Source: UBA11164 sp002420085
GTDB taxonomy: Bacteria > Pseudomonadota > Gammaproteobacteria > Xanthomonadales > Xanthomonadaceae
DNA: 31,989 bases
Reading direction: 5' to 3'
Assembly (NCBI GenBank): GCA_031976395.1
Contig: DALYLJ010000016.1
Coordinates: 1 to 31,989, forward strand
The position numbers and the translations under genes were made by a program. This document shows, piece after piece, positions 16,427-22,870 of the stretch (the stretch's first letter is position 1; each line of letters starts with the position of its first letter). Below the pieces are notes generated by a model, which was given only the letters and a program-made list of their open reading frames with translations, did no database searches and was not told the origin of the DNA.

Positions 16427-16455
16427 CTGGCCTCACAATCGATTGTGGAGACCAG
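16427..16455. promoter_or_regulatory. 29-bp palindrome upstream of sRNA copy 2
   Basis: The perfect 14-bp palindrome CACAATCGATTGTG (16434-16447) lies inside a longer imperfect one: CTGG (16427-16430) also pairs with CCAG (16452-16455), with one mismatch and one bulge between. It ends two bases before the GAACTT box of the copy 2 promoter, the position expected of an activator or repressor site. It lies after the copy 1 T-run, so it is not needed for that terminator. Confidence 0.5.
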
Positions 16456-16457
16456 AC

Positions 16458-16485
16458 GAACTTTCATCACAGTCCCCGGTCTCAA
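16458..16485 (+). promoter_or_regulatory. Sigma-E-like promoter of sRNA copy 2
   Basis: GAACTT (16458-16463), a 16-base spacer and TCTCAA (16480-16485). This resembles the extracytoplasmic-stress sigma factor (RpoE/AlgU) promoter pattern GAACTT-N16/17-TCnnA. It would start transcription near 16491, just before the 5' hairpin of the RNA. Copy 3 has the same box and spacing. Confidence 0.55.
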
Positions 16486-16490
16486 GCTCT

Positions 16491-16618
16491 GCGGCAGATG
16501 CAACGTCTGACCGCCGGCCAGGCCCCCTCCCCTGGGTCTGGCCACGGATGCCGGCTTCTCCCCAAGTCGGCCTCCACCCCCGACCCCGCCGACGTACCCC
16601 TCGTCGGCGGGGTCACTT
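16491..16618 (+). ncRNA. Small RNA candidate, copy 2 (C-rich-loop, sX13-like)
   Basis: It begins with a small hairpin around GCAGATGCAACGTCTG, closely matching the start of copy 3. GGCCAG (16516-16521) then pairs with CTGGCC (16538-16543) around a loop rich in CCCC and CTCCCC. GCCGGC (16550-16555) pairs with GTCGGC (16566-16571, one G-T pair) around TTCTCCCCAA. A 13-bp perfect terminal stem (16582-16594 with 16602-16614) has the loop TACCCCT. The T-tract after the last hairpin is weak (ACTTTCC), so termination may be leaky. Size and layout match copies 1 and 3. The 5' end is placed from the sigma-E-like promoter. Confidence 0.68.
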
Positions 16619-16756
16619 TCCCCAGCTCCCCAGCATCTTCCCCGGCCCGGTCTGGACCTCGACCTGATGGCTACGACCTCAGCCCGATCGGTCGGCTCGT
16701 GTCGTGCCGGGCCTTCCCTCTGCGGCATTCCTGCGACTGTCCCCGTGACGCCCCCT

Positions 16757-16766
16757 GCAAATTTGC
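16757..16766. promoter_or_regulatory. Short palindrome between sRNA copies 2 and 3
   Basis: GCAAATTTGC is a perfect 10-bp palindrome, AT-centred in GC-rich DNA, 63 bases upstream of the copy 3 GAACTT box. It differs from the palindrome before copy 2. A regulator site is possible, but chance cannot be excluded at this length. Confidence 0.3.
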
Positions 16767-16829
16767 TCTACGGTCTGTTCGGAAAAACGAAACACGTCGC
16801 AAAAACAGGACACGTACATCCGAAGCCAC

Positions 16830-16857
16830 GAACTTTCCTCATGTCGCTGCATCCAAG
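16830..16857 (+). promoter_or_regulatory. Sigma-E-like promoter of sRNA copy 3
   Basis: GAACTT (16830-16835), a 16-base spacer and TCCAAG (16852-16857). The box, the following TC and the spacing match copy 2, and both continue with AAGCT just before the RNA start, while the spacer interior differs. Conservation of these parts between the copies supports a functional promoter, although the -10 is imperfect. Confidence 0.5.
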
Positions 16858-16860
16858 CTT

Positions 16861-16975
16861 CCGACAGATGCAATGTCTGTCTGCGGCAGGCGCCCCCTCT
16901 TGCGCTTGTCCACGACGCCAGCCGTCTCCCCCGGCTGCGTCAAAGCCCCCCGGAAATCCCCACCGGGGGGTTTTT
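16861..16975 (+). ncRNA. Small RNA candidate, copy 3 (C-rich-loop, sX13-like)
   Basis: About 115 bases. The 5' hairpin is perfect: GACAGA (16863-16868) with TCTGTC (16876-16881). Then GCGC (16890-16893) pairs with GCGC (16902-16905) around CCCCTCTT. A longer stem, GACG-C-CAGCCG (16914-16924) with CGGCTG-CGTC (16932-16941), holds TCTCCCC. A terminator hairpin has AAATCCCCA in its loop and a clean T5 tail. All three 3' loops are C-rich, as in the other copies. This copy has the best-formed ends and is the one most like a typical 115-base sRNA. Confidence 0.75.
16946..16975 (+). terminator. Intrinsic terminator of sRNA copy 3
   Basis: CCCCCCGG (16946-16953) pairs perfectly with CCGGGGGG (16963-16970) around a 9-base loop, followed by TTTTT (16971-16975). 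A textbook factor-independent terminator with C-rich loop bases. Confidence 0.9.
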
Positions 16976-17073
16976 CATTTCGATCATCGAGCCCACGCCT
17001 GCCGTCCGGCAGCATCACTGTCGATCCCCGACACTGCATCCTGATGACAGACCGCCCCTGGCGGGCACCACCA

Positions 17074-17210
17074 GGGATGCACATCGGGGGANNNNNNNNN
17101 NNNNNNNNNNNNNNNNNNNNNNNNNNNNNNNNNNNNNNNNNNNNNNNNNNNNNNNNNNNNNNNNNNNNNNNNNNNNNNNNNNNNNNNNNNNGGGGATGCG
17201 CATCAGGGGA
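17074..17210. repeat. 18-bp direct repeat on both sides of the assembly gap
   Basis: GGGATGCACATCGGGGGA (17074-17091) and GGGATGCGCATCAGGGGA (17193-17210) agree at 16 of 18 positions. One ends exactly where the N run begins and the other begins one base after it ends. The right copy contains the perfect palindrome GATGCGCATC. A tandem array of this unit that defeated assembly is the simplest explanation. Confidence 0.55.
17092..17191. other. 100-base scaffold gap
   Basis: Exactly 100 N, the conventional size for a gap of unknown length, so true distances across it are not known. Further sRNA copies or repeats could be hidden here. Confidence 0.95.
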
Positions 17211-17215
17211 CCAGA

Positions 17216-18139
17216 TCAGGCGTCCTCGGCAAGCCAATCGCGTGGTTGCAGATAAGCATCGAGGCGCGCTTCCGGCGAATCCGGCTCCGGTTGGTAGCCG
17301 TACTCCCAGCGCACCAGCGGCGGCAGGCTCATCAGGATCGACTCGGTCCGACCACCCGATTGCAAGCCGAACAGGGTGCCGCGATCGAACACCAGGTTGA
17401 ACTCGACATAGCGGCCACGGCGGTACAACTGGAACTGACGCTCGCGTTCGCCATAAGCGGTATCGCAGCGGCGCTCGACGATCGGCCGGTAGGCCGGCAT
17501 GAAACCATCGCCGACCGCCTGCTGGTAGCTGAAACAGGCATCGAATCCGCCGTCATTGAGGTCGTCGAAGAACAGGCCACCAACACCTCGGGTCTCGTTT
17601 CGGTGCTTGAGAAAAAAATACCGGTCACACCACTCCTTGTGCTTGGCATAGCGGCTGTTGCCACCGAACGGCTGACACACGGCACGGGCACTGCGATGCC
17701 AATGGCGGATGTCCTCATCGAACGGATAGAACGGTGTCAGATCGAAACCGCCACCGAACCACCACACCGGCGCCCGTCCGACTGGCTCGGCCTGGAAGTA
17801 GCGGACGTTCATGTGGGTGGTCGGCACGTAGGGATTGCGCGGATGGAACACCAGCGACACGCCGACCGCACGCCAGGGCGCGCCGGCCAGCTCCGGTCGA
17901 TGGGCACTCGCCGACGGTGGCAGACTGGCTCCGGCGACTTCCGAGAAGCCGACCCCGGCCTGCTCGAACAGCGCGCCCTGCTTCATGATCCGAGAACGGC
18001 CACCACCCCCTTCGGCACGTCGCCAGGCGTCCTCCTGGAAGCGGCCCGCGCCATCGACCTGCTCCAGTTCAGCGCAGATGCGATCCTGGAGGTGGGTCAG
18101 ATAGCTCCGCACAGCGGCGAGGTCGGGTTCACGGGTCAT
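17216..18139 (-). CDS. hemF: Oxygen-dependent coproporphyrinogen III oxidase
   Basis: A 307-residue protein from the ATG at 18139, the usual HemF length. The longer frame upstream runs into intergenic DNA. HemF uses O2 for oxidative decarboxylation of coproporphyrinogen III to protoporphyrinogen IX in haem synthesis. Family signatures are intact: GGGGRSRIMKQGALFEQAGV (44-63), FHPRNPYVPTTHMNVRYF (98-115), WWFGGGFDLTPFYPFDED (126-143), HKEWCDRYFFLKHRNE (167-182) and GVGGLFFDDLN (185-195). TATATT on the minus strand (18169-18174) could be its -10. It is divergent from the chorismatase gene. The stop codon lies 6 bases from the repeat next to the scaffold gap. Confidence 0.97.
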   Translation of the reverse strand: MTREPDLAAVRSYLTHLQDRICAELEQVDGAGRFQEDAWRRAEGGGGRSRIMKQGALFEQAGVGFSEVAGASLPPSASAHRPELAGAPWRAVGVSLVFHPRNPYVPTTHMNVRYFQAEPVGRAPVWWFGGGFDLTPFYPFDEDIRHWHRSARAVCQPFGGNSRYAKHKEWCDRYFFLKHRNETRGVGGLFFDDLNDGGFDACFSYQQAVGDGFMPAYRPIVERRCDTAYGERERQFQLYRRGRYVEFNLVFDRGTLFGLQSGGRTESILMSLPPLVRWEYGYQPEPDSPEARLDAYLQPRDWLAEDA

Positions 18140-18233
18140 GGCGTCGAAGCGAGTGGTGGGCCAGCCGCGAATATACCGCCCTTGCACCCTGGCCACCGGC
18201 CGGCTGGAACAGATCGCGCAGGCAGGCCCCAGC

Positions 18234-18239
18234 TATACT
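18234..18239 (+). promoter_or_regulatory. Possible -10 for the chorismatase gene
   Basis: TATACT stands out in the GC-rich hemF/chorismatase divergent region (18140-18331). No convincing -35 is seen 16-18 bases upstream. It would give a leader of about 85 bases before the GTG start. Confidence 0.3.
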
Positions 18240-18331
18240 TGCCGGCCTGCCATGACCCACGCCGCACACGCCAGCCCGCACACCGCCCACGCCGCCGCTC
18301 CGCGTGTCGGCGACCGCCCGGAGCCGCGCCG

Positions 18332-19267
18332 GTGCTGAACCTGCATGTCACCCATCGCGCCGACTCGACCGCGCTGTACCGTTTCGCATTCGACCGCCAC
18401 GGCCACGAGGACGCATGCATCGCCTGTACTCGACTCGATGGCCCCGAACACCCGGAAGCCTGGCTGACCGATGGCGAGATCGAAATCCGGACCGATCAGG
18501 ACGCCGTGATCCATGCCGGCCAGCACCTGACCATGGTCTCGATCGCCGTGGACGAAACCACGATCGGTCTCGAAGCAGCCACCGCCCTGGCCTACCGCCG
18601 CCTGTTGAGCCTGGTACGTGGTGCCCGCCACGGCTGCATCCTGCGCATCTGGAACTACTTCGCTGCGATCAATGCCGGTGCCGGCGACAACGAACGGTAT
18701 CGGCGCTTCTGCGTCGGCCGAGCCGCCGCCGTGGATGCCGCCTTCAATCGCCCGCCGCCGGCCGCGACCGCGATCGGCAGCGTCGGACCGCCGGACCTGC
18801 TGCGAGTCATCGCCCTGTGTACCGAACGTCCGGGTATCGCACTGGAAAACCCACGCCAGACTCCCGCCTGGCGTTATCCACGCGAGTACGGCCCGGTGCC
18901 GCCCGGATTTTCGCGCGGCGCCCTGACCGGAACCGGACCCGATGCCCGGCTGCTGGCCTCGGGCACCGCCAGCATCGTCGGCCACCGCTCCCTCTATCCG
19001 GATGATTGCGCCGACCAGCTTCGCGAGAGCCTGGCCAACCTCGAATCCCTGCTCGCCGAAGGGTCTCGCCACGGCCCACGCTTCAGCCTGTCCGGCTGCA
19101 CCGCCCTGCGGGTCTACCTGCGCCGCCCCGACGACCTGGCAACCGCCCGGCAGGTGATCGCCGCCAGCACCATCCCAGCCGAACCTGTGGTGTACCTGCG
19201 TGGCGACATCTGTCGGCGTGAACTGCTGGTGGAACTCGAAGGCGTGTTCGCCCCGGAACACGCCTGA
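18332..19267 (+). CDS. Chorismatase (FkbO/Hyg5/XanB2 family)
   Basis: A 311-residue protein read from a GTG at 18332, with GGAG 8 bases upstream. The upstream in-frame extension is antisense to hemF and is not coding. Family signatures are LRIWNYFAAINAG (104-116), RYRRFCVGRAAAVD (122-135), the YPREYGPVPPGFSRG block (182-196), LLASGTASIVGHRS (207-220) and RGDICRRELLVELEGV (290-305) with the conserved C-terminal glutamates. These enzymes hydrolyse or aromatise chorismate. XanB2 of Xanthomonas makes 3- and 4-hydroxybenzoate for the xanthomonadin pigment and ubiquinone. Which product forms here cannot be read from these motifs. It stands alone next to hemF, away from any pigment cluster in this window, which favours a ubiquinone-precursor role. 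Confidence 0.85.
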   Translation: MLNLHVTHRADSTALYRFAFDRHGHEDACIACTRLDGPEHPEAWLTDGEIEIRTDQDAVIHAGQHLTMVSIAVDETTIGLEAATALAYRRLLSLVRGARHGCILRIWNYFAAINAGAGDNERYRRFCVGRAAAVDAAFNRPPPAATAIGSVGPPDLLRVIALCTERPGIALENPRQTPAWRYPREYGPVPPGFSRGALTGTGPDARLLASGTASIVGHRSLYPDDCADQLRESLANLESLLAEGSRHGPRFSLSGCTALRVYLRRPDDLATARQVIAASTIPAEPVVYLRGDICRRELLVELEGVFAPEHA

Positions 19268-19415
19268 CGGTCCACCCAGCGGACAGCGGACAACCGACAT
19301 CGGAACGAAGTTCGCTCGATGACGGTCTTGCCGGAACCGCTCGAACCCCCAGTGACATCGCCCACGCCGGCCTTGCACTACCATCGGGGCTCCCCTGCTC
19401 ATCTGGAGAACCGAT

Positions 19416-20429
19416 GTGAACTCGCCCTCCTTCCGATCCCGACTGTTCGGATCGCCCGACCGCCGCAGCAGCGGCAAGGCCCGGATCGGCGCGGGTACCG
19501 CGCTGGCCGGAGTGCTCGCAGTCTGGGGCCTGTTCGGCCTGTTCTACACCGTGCAGCCCGAGCAACGCGCCGTCGTCAAGCGGTTCGGCGCAGTCATCAA
19601 GATTGCCGACCCGGGCCTGCACTTCAAACTTCCGTTCGGTATCGACGAAGTGCAACTGGTCGCCACCGAACGGGTACTCAAGGAAGAGTTCGGGTTCCGC
19701 ACCCTTGGCGACAGCCAGCCGACCCGCTATGCCGCCGGCGAGTTTCCCGACGAATCCTTGATGCTCTCGGGTGACCTCAACATGATCGACGCCGAGTGGG
19801 TGGTTCAATACCGCATCGCCGATCCGATGAAATTCCTCTACGCCATGCGCGACCCGGTCGGCACCCTGCGCGACCTGTCGGAATCGGTCGTGCGGCGTGC
19901 GGTCGGCAATCGACTCGGCAGCGATGTGCTCACCACGGCCCGCGTCGAGATCGCCGACCTGGCCCGACAGGAACTGCAAGACGCCATGGACGCCTACCAG
20001 AACGGCATCCAGATCGTCACCGTCGAGTTGCAGGATGTCGTCCCGCCTGCCGCCGTGCAGCCGGCCTTCAACGAAGTCAATGAAGCCCGCCAGGAGCGCG
20101 AACGGATGATCAACGAAGCCACCAAGCAGGCCAATCAGCGCATCCCGCTGGCAAGCGGCCAGGCCAACCGGCTGATCGCCGAAGCCGAAGGCTATGCCAC
20201 CGAACGGGTCAATAATGCGCTCGGTGAAACCGCCCGCTTTCGCGCCATCCTCGCCGAATACCGAGATGCTCCGGAGGTAACCCGCCGACGCCTGTATCTG
20301 GAGACCCTCAGTCAGATCCTGCCGACCGTCGCCCAGGTGCTGGTCGTCCAGGATGGCCAGGTCGCCCCCCTTCCCCTGCTCAACCTCGACCGGAAACCGG
20401 TCGAGCGCGCCCCGGAGGTGCAGCCATGA
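19416..20429 (+). CDS. hflK: HflK, FtsH protease modulator
   Basis: A 337-residue membrane protein that with HflC forms the large SPFH-family cage around the FtsH protease in the inner membrane. The start is a GTG with GGAGAA 5 bases upstream; the overlapping ATG two bases earlier meets a stop at once. One N-terminal membrane helix (about 25-47) is followed by the SPFH domain (VQPEQRAVVKRFG, GLHFKLPFGID, DAEWVVQYRI) and a coiled-coil region (NEVNEARQERERMINEATKQ; QANRLIAEAEGYATERVNNA). The cytoplasmic N-terminus is shorter than in E. coli HflK (419 residues). It overlaps hflC by four bases (ATGA), so the two are translationally coupled. hflX, usually upstream, is absent here. Confidence 0.95.
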   Translation: MNSPSFRSRLFGSPDRRSSGKARIGAGTALAGVLAVWGLFGLFYTVQPEQRAVVKRFGAVIKIADPGLHFKLPFGIDEVQLVATERVLKEEFGFRTLGDSQPTRYAAGEFPDESLMLSGDLNMIDAEWVVQYRIADPMKFLYAMRDPVGTLRDLSESVVRRAVGNRLGSDVLTTARVEIADLARQELQDAMDAYQNGIQIVTVELQDVVPPAAVQPAFNEVNEARQERERMINEATKQANQRIPLASGQANRLIAEAEGYATERVNNALGETARFRAILAEYRDAPEVTRRRLYLETLSQILPTVAQVLVVQDGQVAPLPLLNLDRKPVERAPEVQP

Positions 20430-21367
20430 TCCGCACACCGCTCCTGATCGTACTCGCGATCGTGTTGGCATTCGTCATCGGCAGTGCCACCTTCGTCATC
20501 GACGAGGCTGAGCAGGGCATCATCGTCCAGTTCGGCGAACCCATCGGAACCCCGGTAACCGAGCCCGGCCTGCACTGGAAACTGCCCTTCATCCAGGAAG
20601 TCCGACGGTTCGACAAGCGCCTGCTCGGATGGGATGGCGACATCAGCCAGATTCCCACCCTCGGTCGCGAATTCGTCATCGTCGATACCACCGCGCGCTG
20701 GCGCATCCACGACCCGCTGCGCTTTCTCCGTTCGGTCCGCGACGAAGCCGGTGCCCGTACCCGCATCGACGACATCATCGACTCGGTGGTTCGGGACATC
20801 ATCTCCGGAACCACGCTTGAGGAAATCGTCCGCTCGCGCGACTGGCAAGTCGATGCCGATGCCATCGAGGAAGAAGACCTGATCCGCGACGACGTCGACC
20901 TGAACAAGCCCAAGAAGGGTCGCGAGCAACTCGAAAAGGACATCCTGGCCGCTGCTGCCGAGCGCATGCCGGAACTGGGCATCGAATTGGTCGATGTCCG
21001 GATCAAGCGGATCAACTACATCGAAAGCGTGCGCCGTCAGGTCGAAAGCCGGATGGTTGCGGAACGACAGAGCATCGCCGAGCGCTTCCGCTCCGAAGGC
21101 CAGGGCCGCAGCCAGGAAATCCTCGGCCAGATGGAACGCGAGCTGCGCACGATCAGTTCCGAGGCGGAACGCCGTGCCGCTGAGATTCGCGGCAAGGCCG
21201 ATGGCGAAGCCACTCGGATCTACGGCGAAGCCTACGGCGCCGACCCCGAGTTCTACGCATTCTTCCGGACCCTCGAAAGCTACCGCGCGATGGGCAGCAA
21301 CACCACCTTGATGCTCGACGCAGAATCGGAATACTTCCGCTACCTCGACTCGACCCGACGACGCTGA
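20426..21367 (+). CDS. hflC: HflC, FtsH protease modulator
   Basis: A 313-residue partner of HflK. It has an N-terminal membrane anchor (about 5-25), the SPFH domain (VIDEAEQGIIVQFGEPIG, GLHWKLPFIQEVRRFDKRLL), the IELVDVRIKRINY strand, a coiled coil (VESRMVAERQSIAERFRSEG) and the family ending DPEFYAFFRTLESY ... SEYFRYL. An acidic/basic insertion (EEEDLIRDDVDLNKPKKGRE, about 150-170) lies where other HflC proteins also vary. The gene is followed by a strong hairpin, so hflKC is probably a two-gene operon. Confidence 0.95.
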   Translation: MIRTPLLIVLAIVLAFVIGSATFVIDEAEQGIIVQFGEPIGTPVTEPGLHWKLPFIQEVRRFDKRLLGWDGDISQIPTLGREFVIVDTTARWRIHDPLRFLRSVRDEAGARTRIDDIIDSVVRDIISGTTLEEIVRSRDWQVDADAIEEEDLIRDDVDLNKPKKGREQLEKDILAAAAERMPELGIELVDVRIKRINYIESVRRQVESRMVAERQSIAERFRSEGQGRSQEILGQMERELRTISSEAERRAAEIRGKADGEATRIYGEAYGADPEFYAFFRTLESYRAMGSNTTLMLDAESEYFRYLDSTRRR

Positions 21368-21381
21368 GGGGTATCGCCAAA

Positions 21382-21414
21382 GCGGCGTCAGGCAATCGGA
21401 ACGCCTGACGCCGC
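21382..21414 (+). terminator. Strong hairpin after hflC
   Basis: A perfect 12-bp inverted repeat, GCGGCGTCAGGC (21382-21393) and GCCTGACGCCGC (21403-21414), has a 9-base loop and lies 15 bases after the hflC stop. There is no T-run on either side, so it may stabilise the 3' end or act with Rho and need not be a classical terminator. Confidence 0.5.
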
Positions 21415-21647
21415 CGAGGCAGGTCGCCTGGACGCACACCCCCGGCCAAGCCGCACCCCCGACAGCAGACATCGAGAGCCGGCACATGCGCCTGGAACCG
21501 GCGAAATGTCCGCATACAGGTTGCATACCGGCATGGTAGATTCGCCAGCAATCGGATCGGCAGCCACACCCGGCACGATCCGACAGGCGGCCTGCCCACA
21601 GCCGGCCTTCTGTCCAAGCTCACTCGAAGGCGCAGCGGAGGACTGCC

Positions 21648-22025
21648 ATGGCACTGCTTGACGCACTGTTCGGAAACGCCTCCAAGATCGATCCCAGCGA
21701 CATCCAGGCCGATTTCGCCCAGGTGCTGACCACGGGCGAAGTCATCGAACACGCCTACCGACTGATCCGCGACCTGCTGGTATTCACCAACAAACGCCTG
21801 ATCCTGGTCGACAAACAGGGCCTGACCGGCAGCAAGATCGAATACCACTCGATCCCCTACCACAGCATCAGCCGCTTCTCGGTCGAGGCCGCCGGCACCC
21901 TCGACATGGACGCCGAACTGAAGCTCTGGCTGTCCGGCTCCTCGACAGCACTCCAGAAAACCTTCAGCAAACGGCTGAACATCCTCGAAGTCCAGTCAGT
22001 GCTGGCCAGTTACGTATTGCGCTGA
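21648..22025 (+). CDS. Bacterial PH-domain protein (bPH_1 type)
   Basis: A 125-residue single-domain protein with LLVFTNKRLILVDKQGLTGS, IEYHSIPYHSISRFSVE and AELKLWL, the pattern of the bacterial pleckstrin-homology family formerly DUF1696. Members form ring-like oligomers in crystal structures, and their cellular role is unclear. A good GGAGG ribosome-binding site precedes the ATG. The 230 bases between the hflC hairpin and this gene show nothing else I can support. The next gene starts 20 bases downstream. Confidence 0.85.
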   Translation: MALLDALFGNASKIDPSDIQADFAQVLTTGEVIEHAYRLIRDLLVFTNKRLILVDKQGLTGSKIEYHSIPYHSISRFSVEAAGTLDMDAELKLWLSGSSTALQKTFSKRLNILEVQSVLASYVLR

Positions 22026-22045
22026 CCGAGCGACCACACACGCCC

Positions 22046-22837
22046 GTGACGTTCAAGGACCACTTCTCCGGACACGCCAGCGCCTACGCTGCCGCCCGCC
22101 CGACCTATCCGCCGGCCCTGTTCGACTGGCTGGCCGAGCGGTGCGCTGAACGCCACCTGGCCTGGGATGCCGGCTGCGGCAACGGCCAGGCGGCCCTGGC
22201 CCTGGCGAGCCGGTTCGACCACGTCTACGCCAGCGATCCGAGCGCCGAACAGATTGCCGCAGCCCCACCCGATCCACGCATCCGCTACGCCGTCGAAGCC
22301 GCCGAAGCCTGTTCCCTGACCGATGCCAGTGCCGACCTGATCACCGTTGCCCAGGCGTATCACTGGTTCGACCATGCTCGCTTCGCCGAGCAGGCTCGGC
22401 GCGTACTGAAACCGGGCGGCCTGCTGGCGGTATTCAACTACGCCCGCTCCAGCGTTTGCCCCGAGATCGATGCTCTGTTCGACCACCTGCACGATCACAC
22501 CCTGGCCGCCGACTGGCCGCCGGAACGGTATTTCGCGGTCGATGGCTTTCACCACCTGCCAATGCCGTTTCCAGAGTGCAGCGACCACCCACCAGCGCAC
22601 TTCCGCTTGCACTGCGACTGGACTCTCGACCAGTACCTCGCCTATCTCCGGTCCTGGTCCGGCTGTCAGCGCTACCTCAAGCGCACCGGCTTGGACCCGA
22701 TCGCTGCCATCACGCCTGCCATGGCCGACGCCTGGGGCGCACCGGACCAGCCACGCGCGGTGATCTGGCCCTTGACCCTCCGATGTGCCCGAAAGCCCGG
22801 CCGCTTGGCGGGTCGGGGCGAACACCCGCTTGCCTGA
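22046..22837 (+). CDS. Class I SAM-dependent methyltransferase
   Basis: A 263-residue protein read from a GTG start 20 bases after the PH-domain gene, with no clear Shine-Dalgarno, so translation may depend on coupling. Motif I is WDAGCGNGQAALALA (about 34-48), followed by an acidic strand end (YASDPS), a DLITVAQAYHWFD block and RRVLKPGGLLAVFNY. The arrangement is that of the UbiE/type 11 methyltransferase family. The C-terminal half resembles yeast Tmt1-like (trans-aconitate) methyltransferases, but the substrate cannot be assigned. It converges on hrpB with 33 bases between. Confidence 0.85.
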   Translation: MTFKDHFSGHASAYAAARPTYPPALFDWLAERCAERHLAWDAGCGNGQAALALASRFDHVYASDPSAEQIAAAPPDPRIRYAVEAAEACSLTDASADLITVAQAYHWFDHARFAEQARRVLKPGGLLAVFNYARSSVCPEIDALFDHLHDHTLAADWPPERYFAVDGFHHLPMPFPECSDHPPAHFRLHCDWTLDQYLAYLRSWSGCQRYLKRTGLDPIAAITPAMADAWGAPDQPRAVIWPLTLRCARKPGRLAGRGEHPLA

Positions 22838-22870
22838 GTACGAATTCCCGACCGATCGACGCACACGGCC

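Noticed and set aside
17074..17210. Direct repeats at the gap as a CRISPR array
   Set aside because: Only two imperfect 18-bp units are visible, no spacer set can be seen, and there are no cas genes in the window.
16498..17400. 300-codon plus-strand frame across the sRNA region and the gap
   Set aside because: It runs through two terminator-like hairpins and 100 N. The translation is P/R/S-rich without any domain. The hairpin structure explains the region better.
17246..18331. Long N-terminal extension in frame with the chorismatase gene
   Set aside because: It is entirely antisense to hemF and intergenic DNA. Chorismatases of this family are about 310-340 residues, which fits the GTG at 18332.
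21415..21640. Possible additional sRNA between hflC and the PH-domain gene
   Set aside because: There is no terminator with a T-run and no promoter pair with acceptable spacing (TTGCAT and TAGATT are only 10 bases apart).
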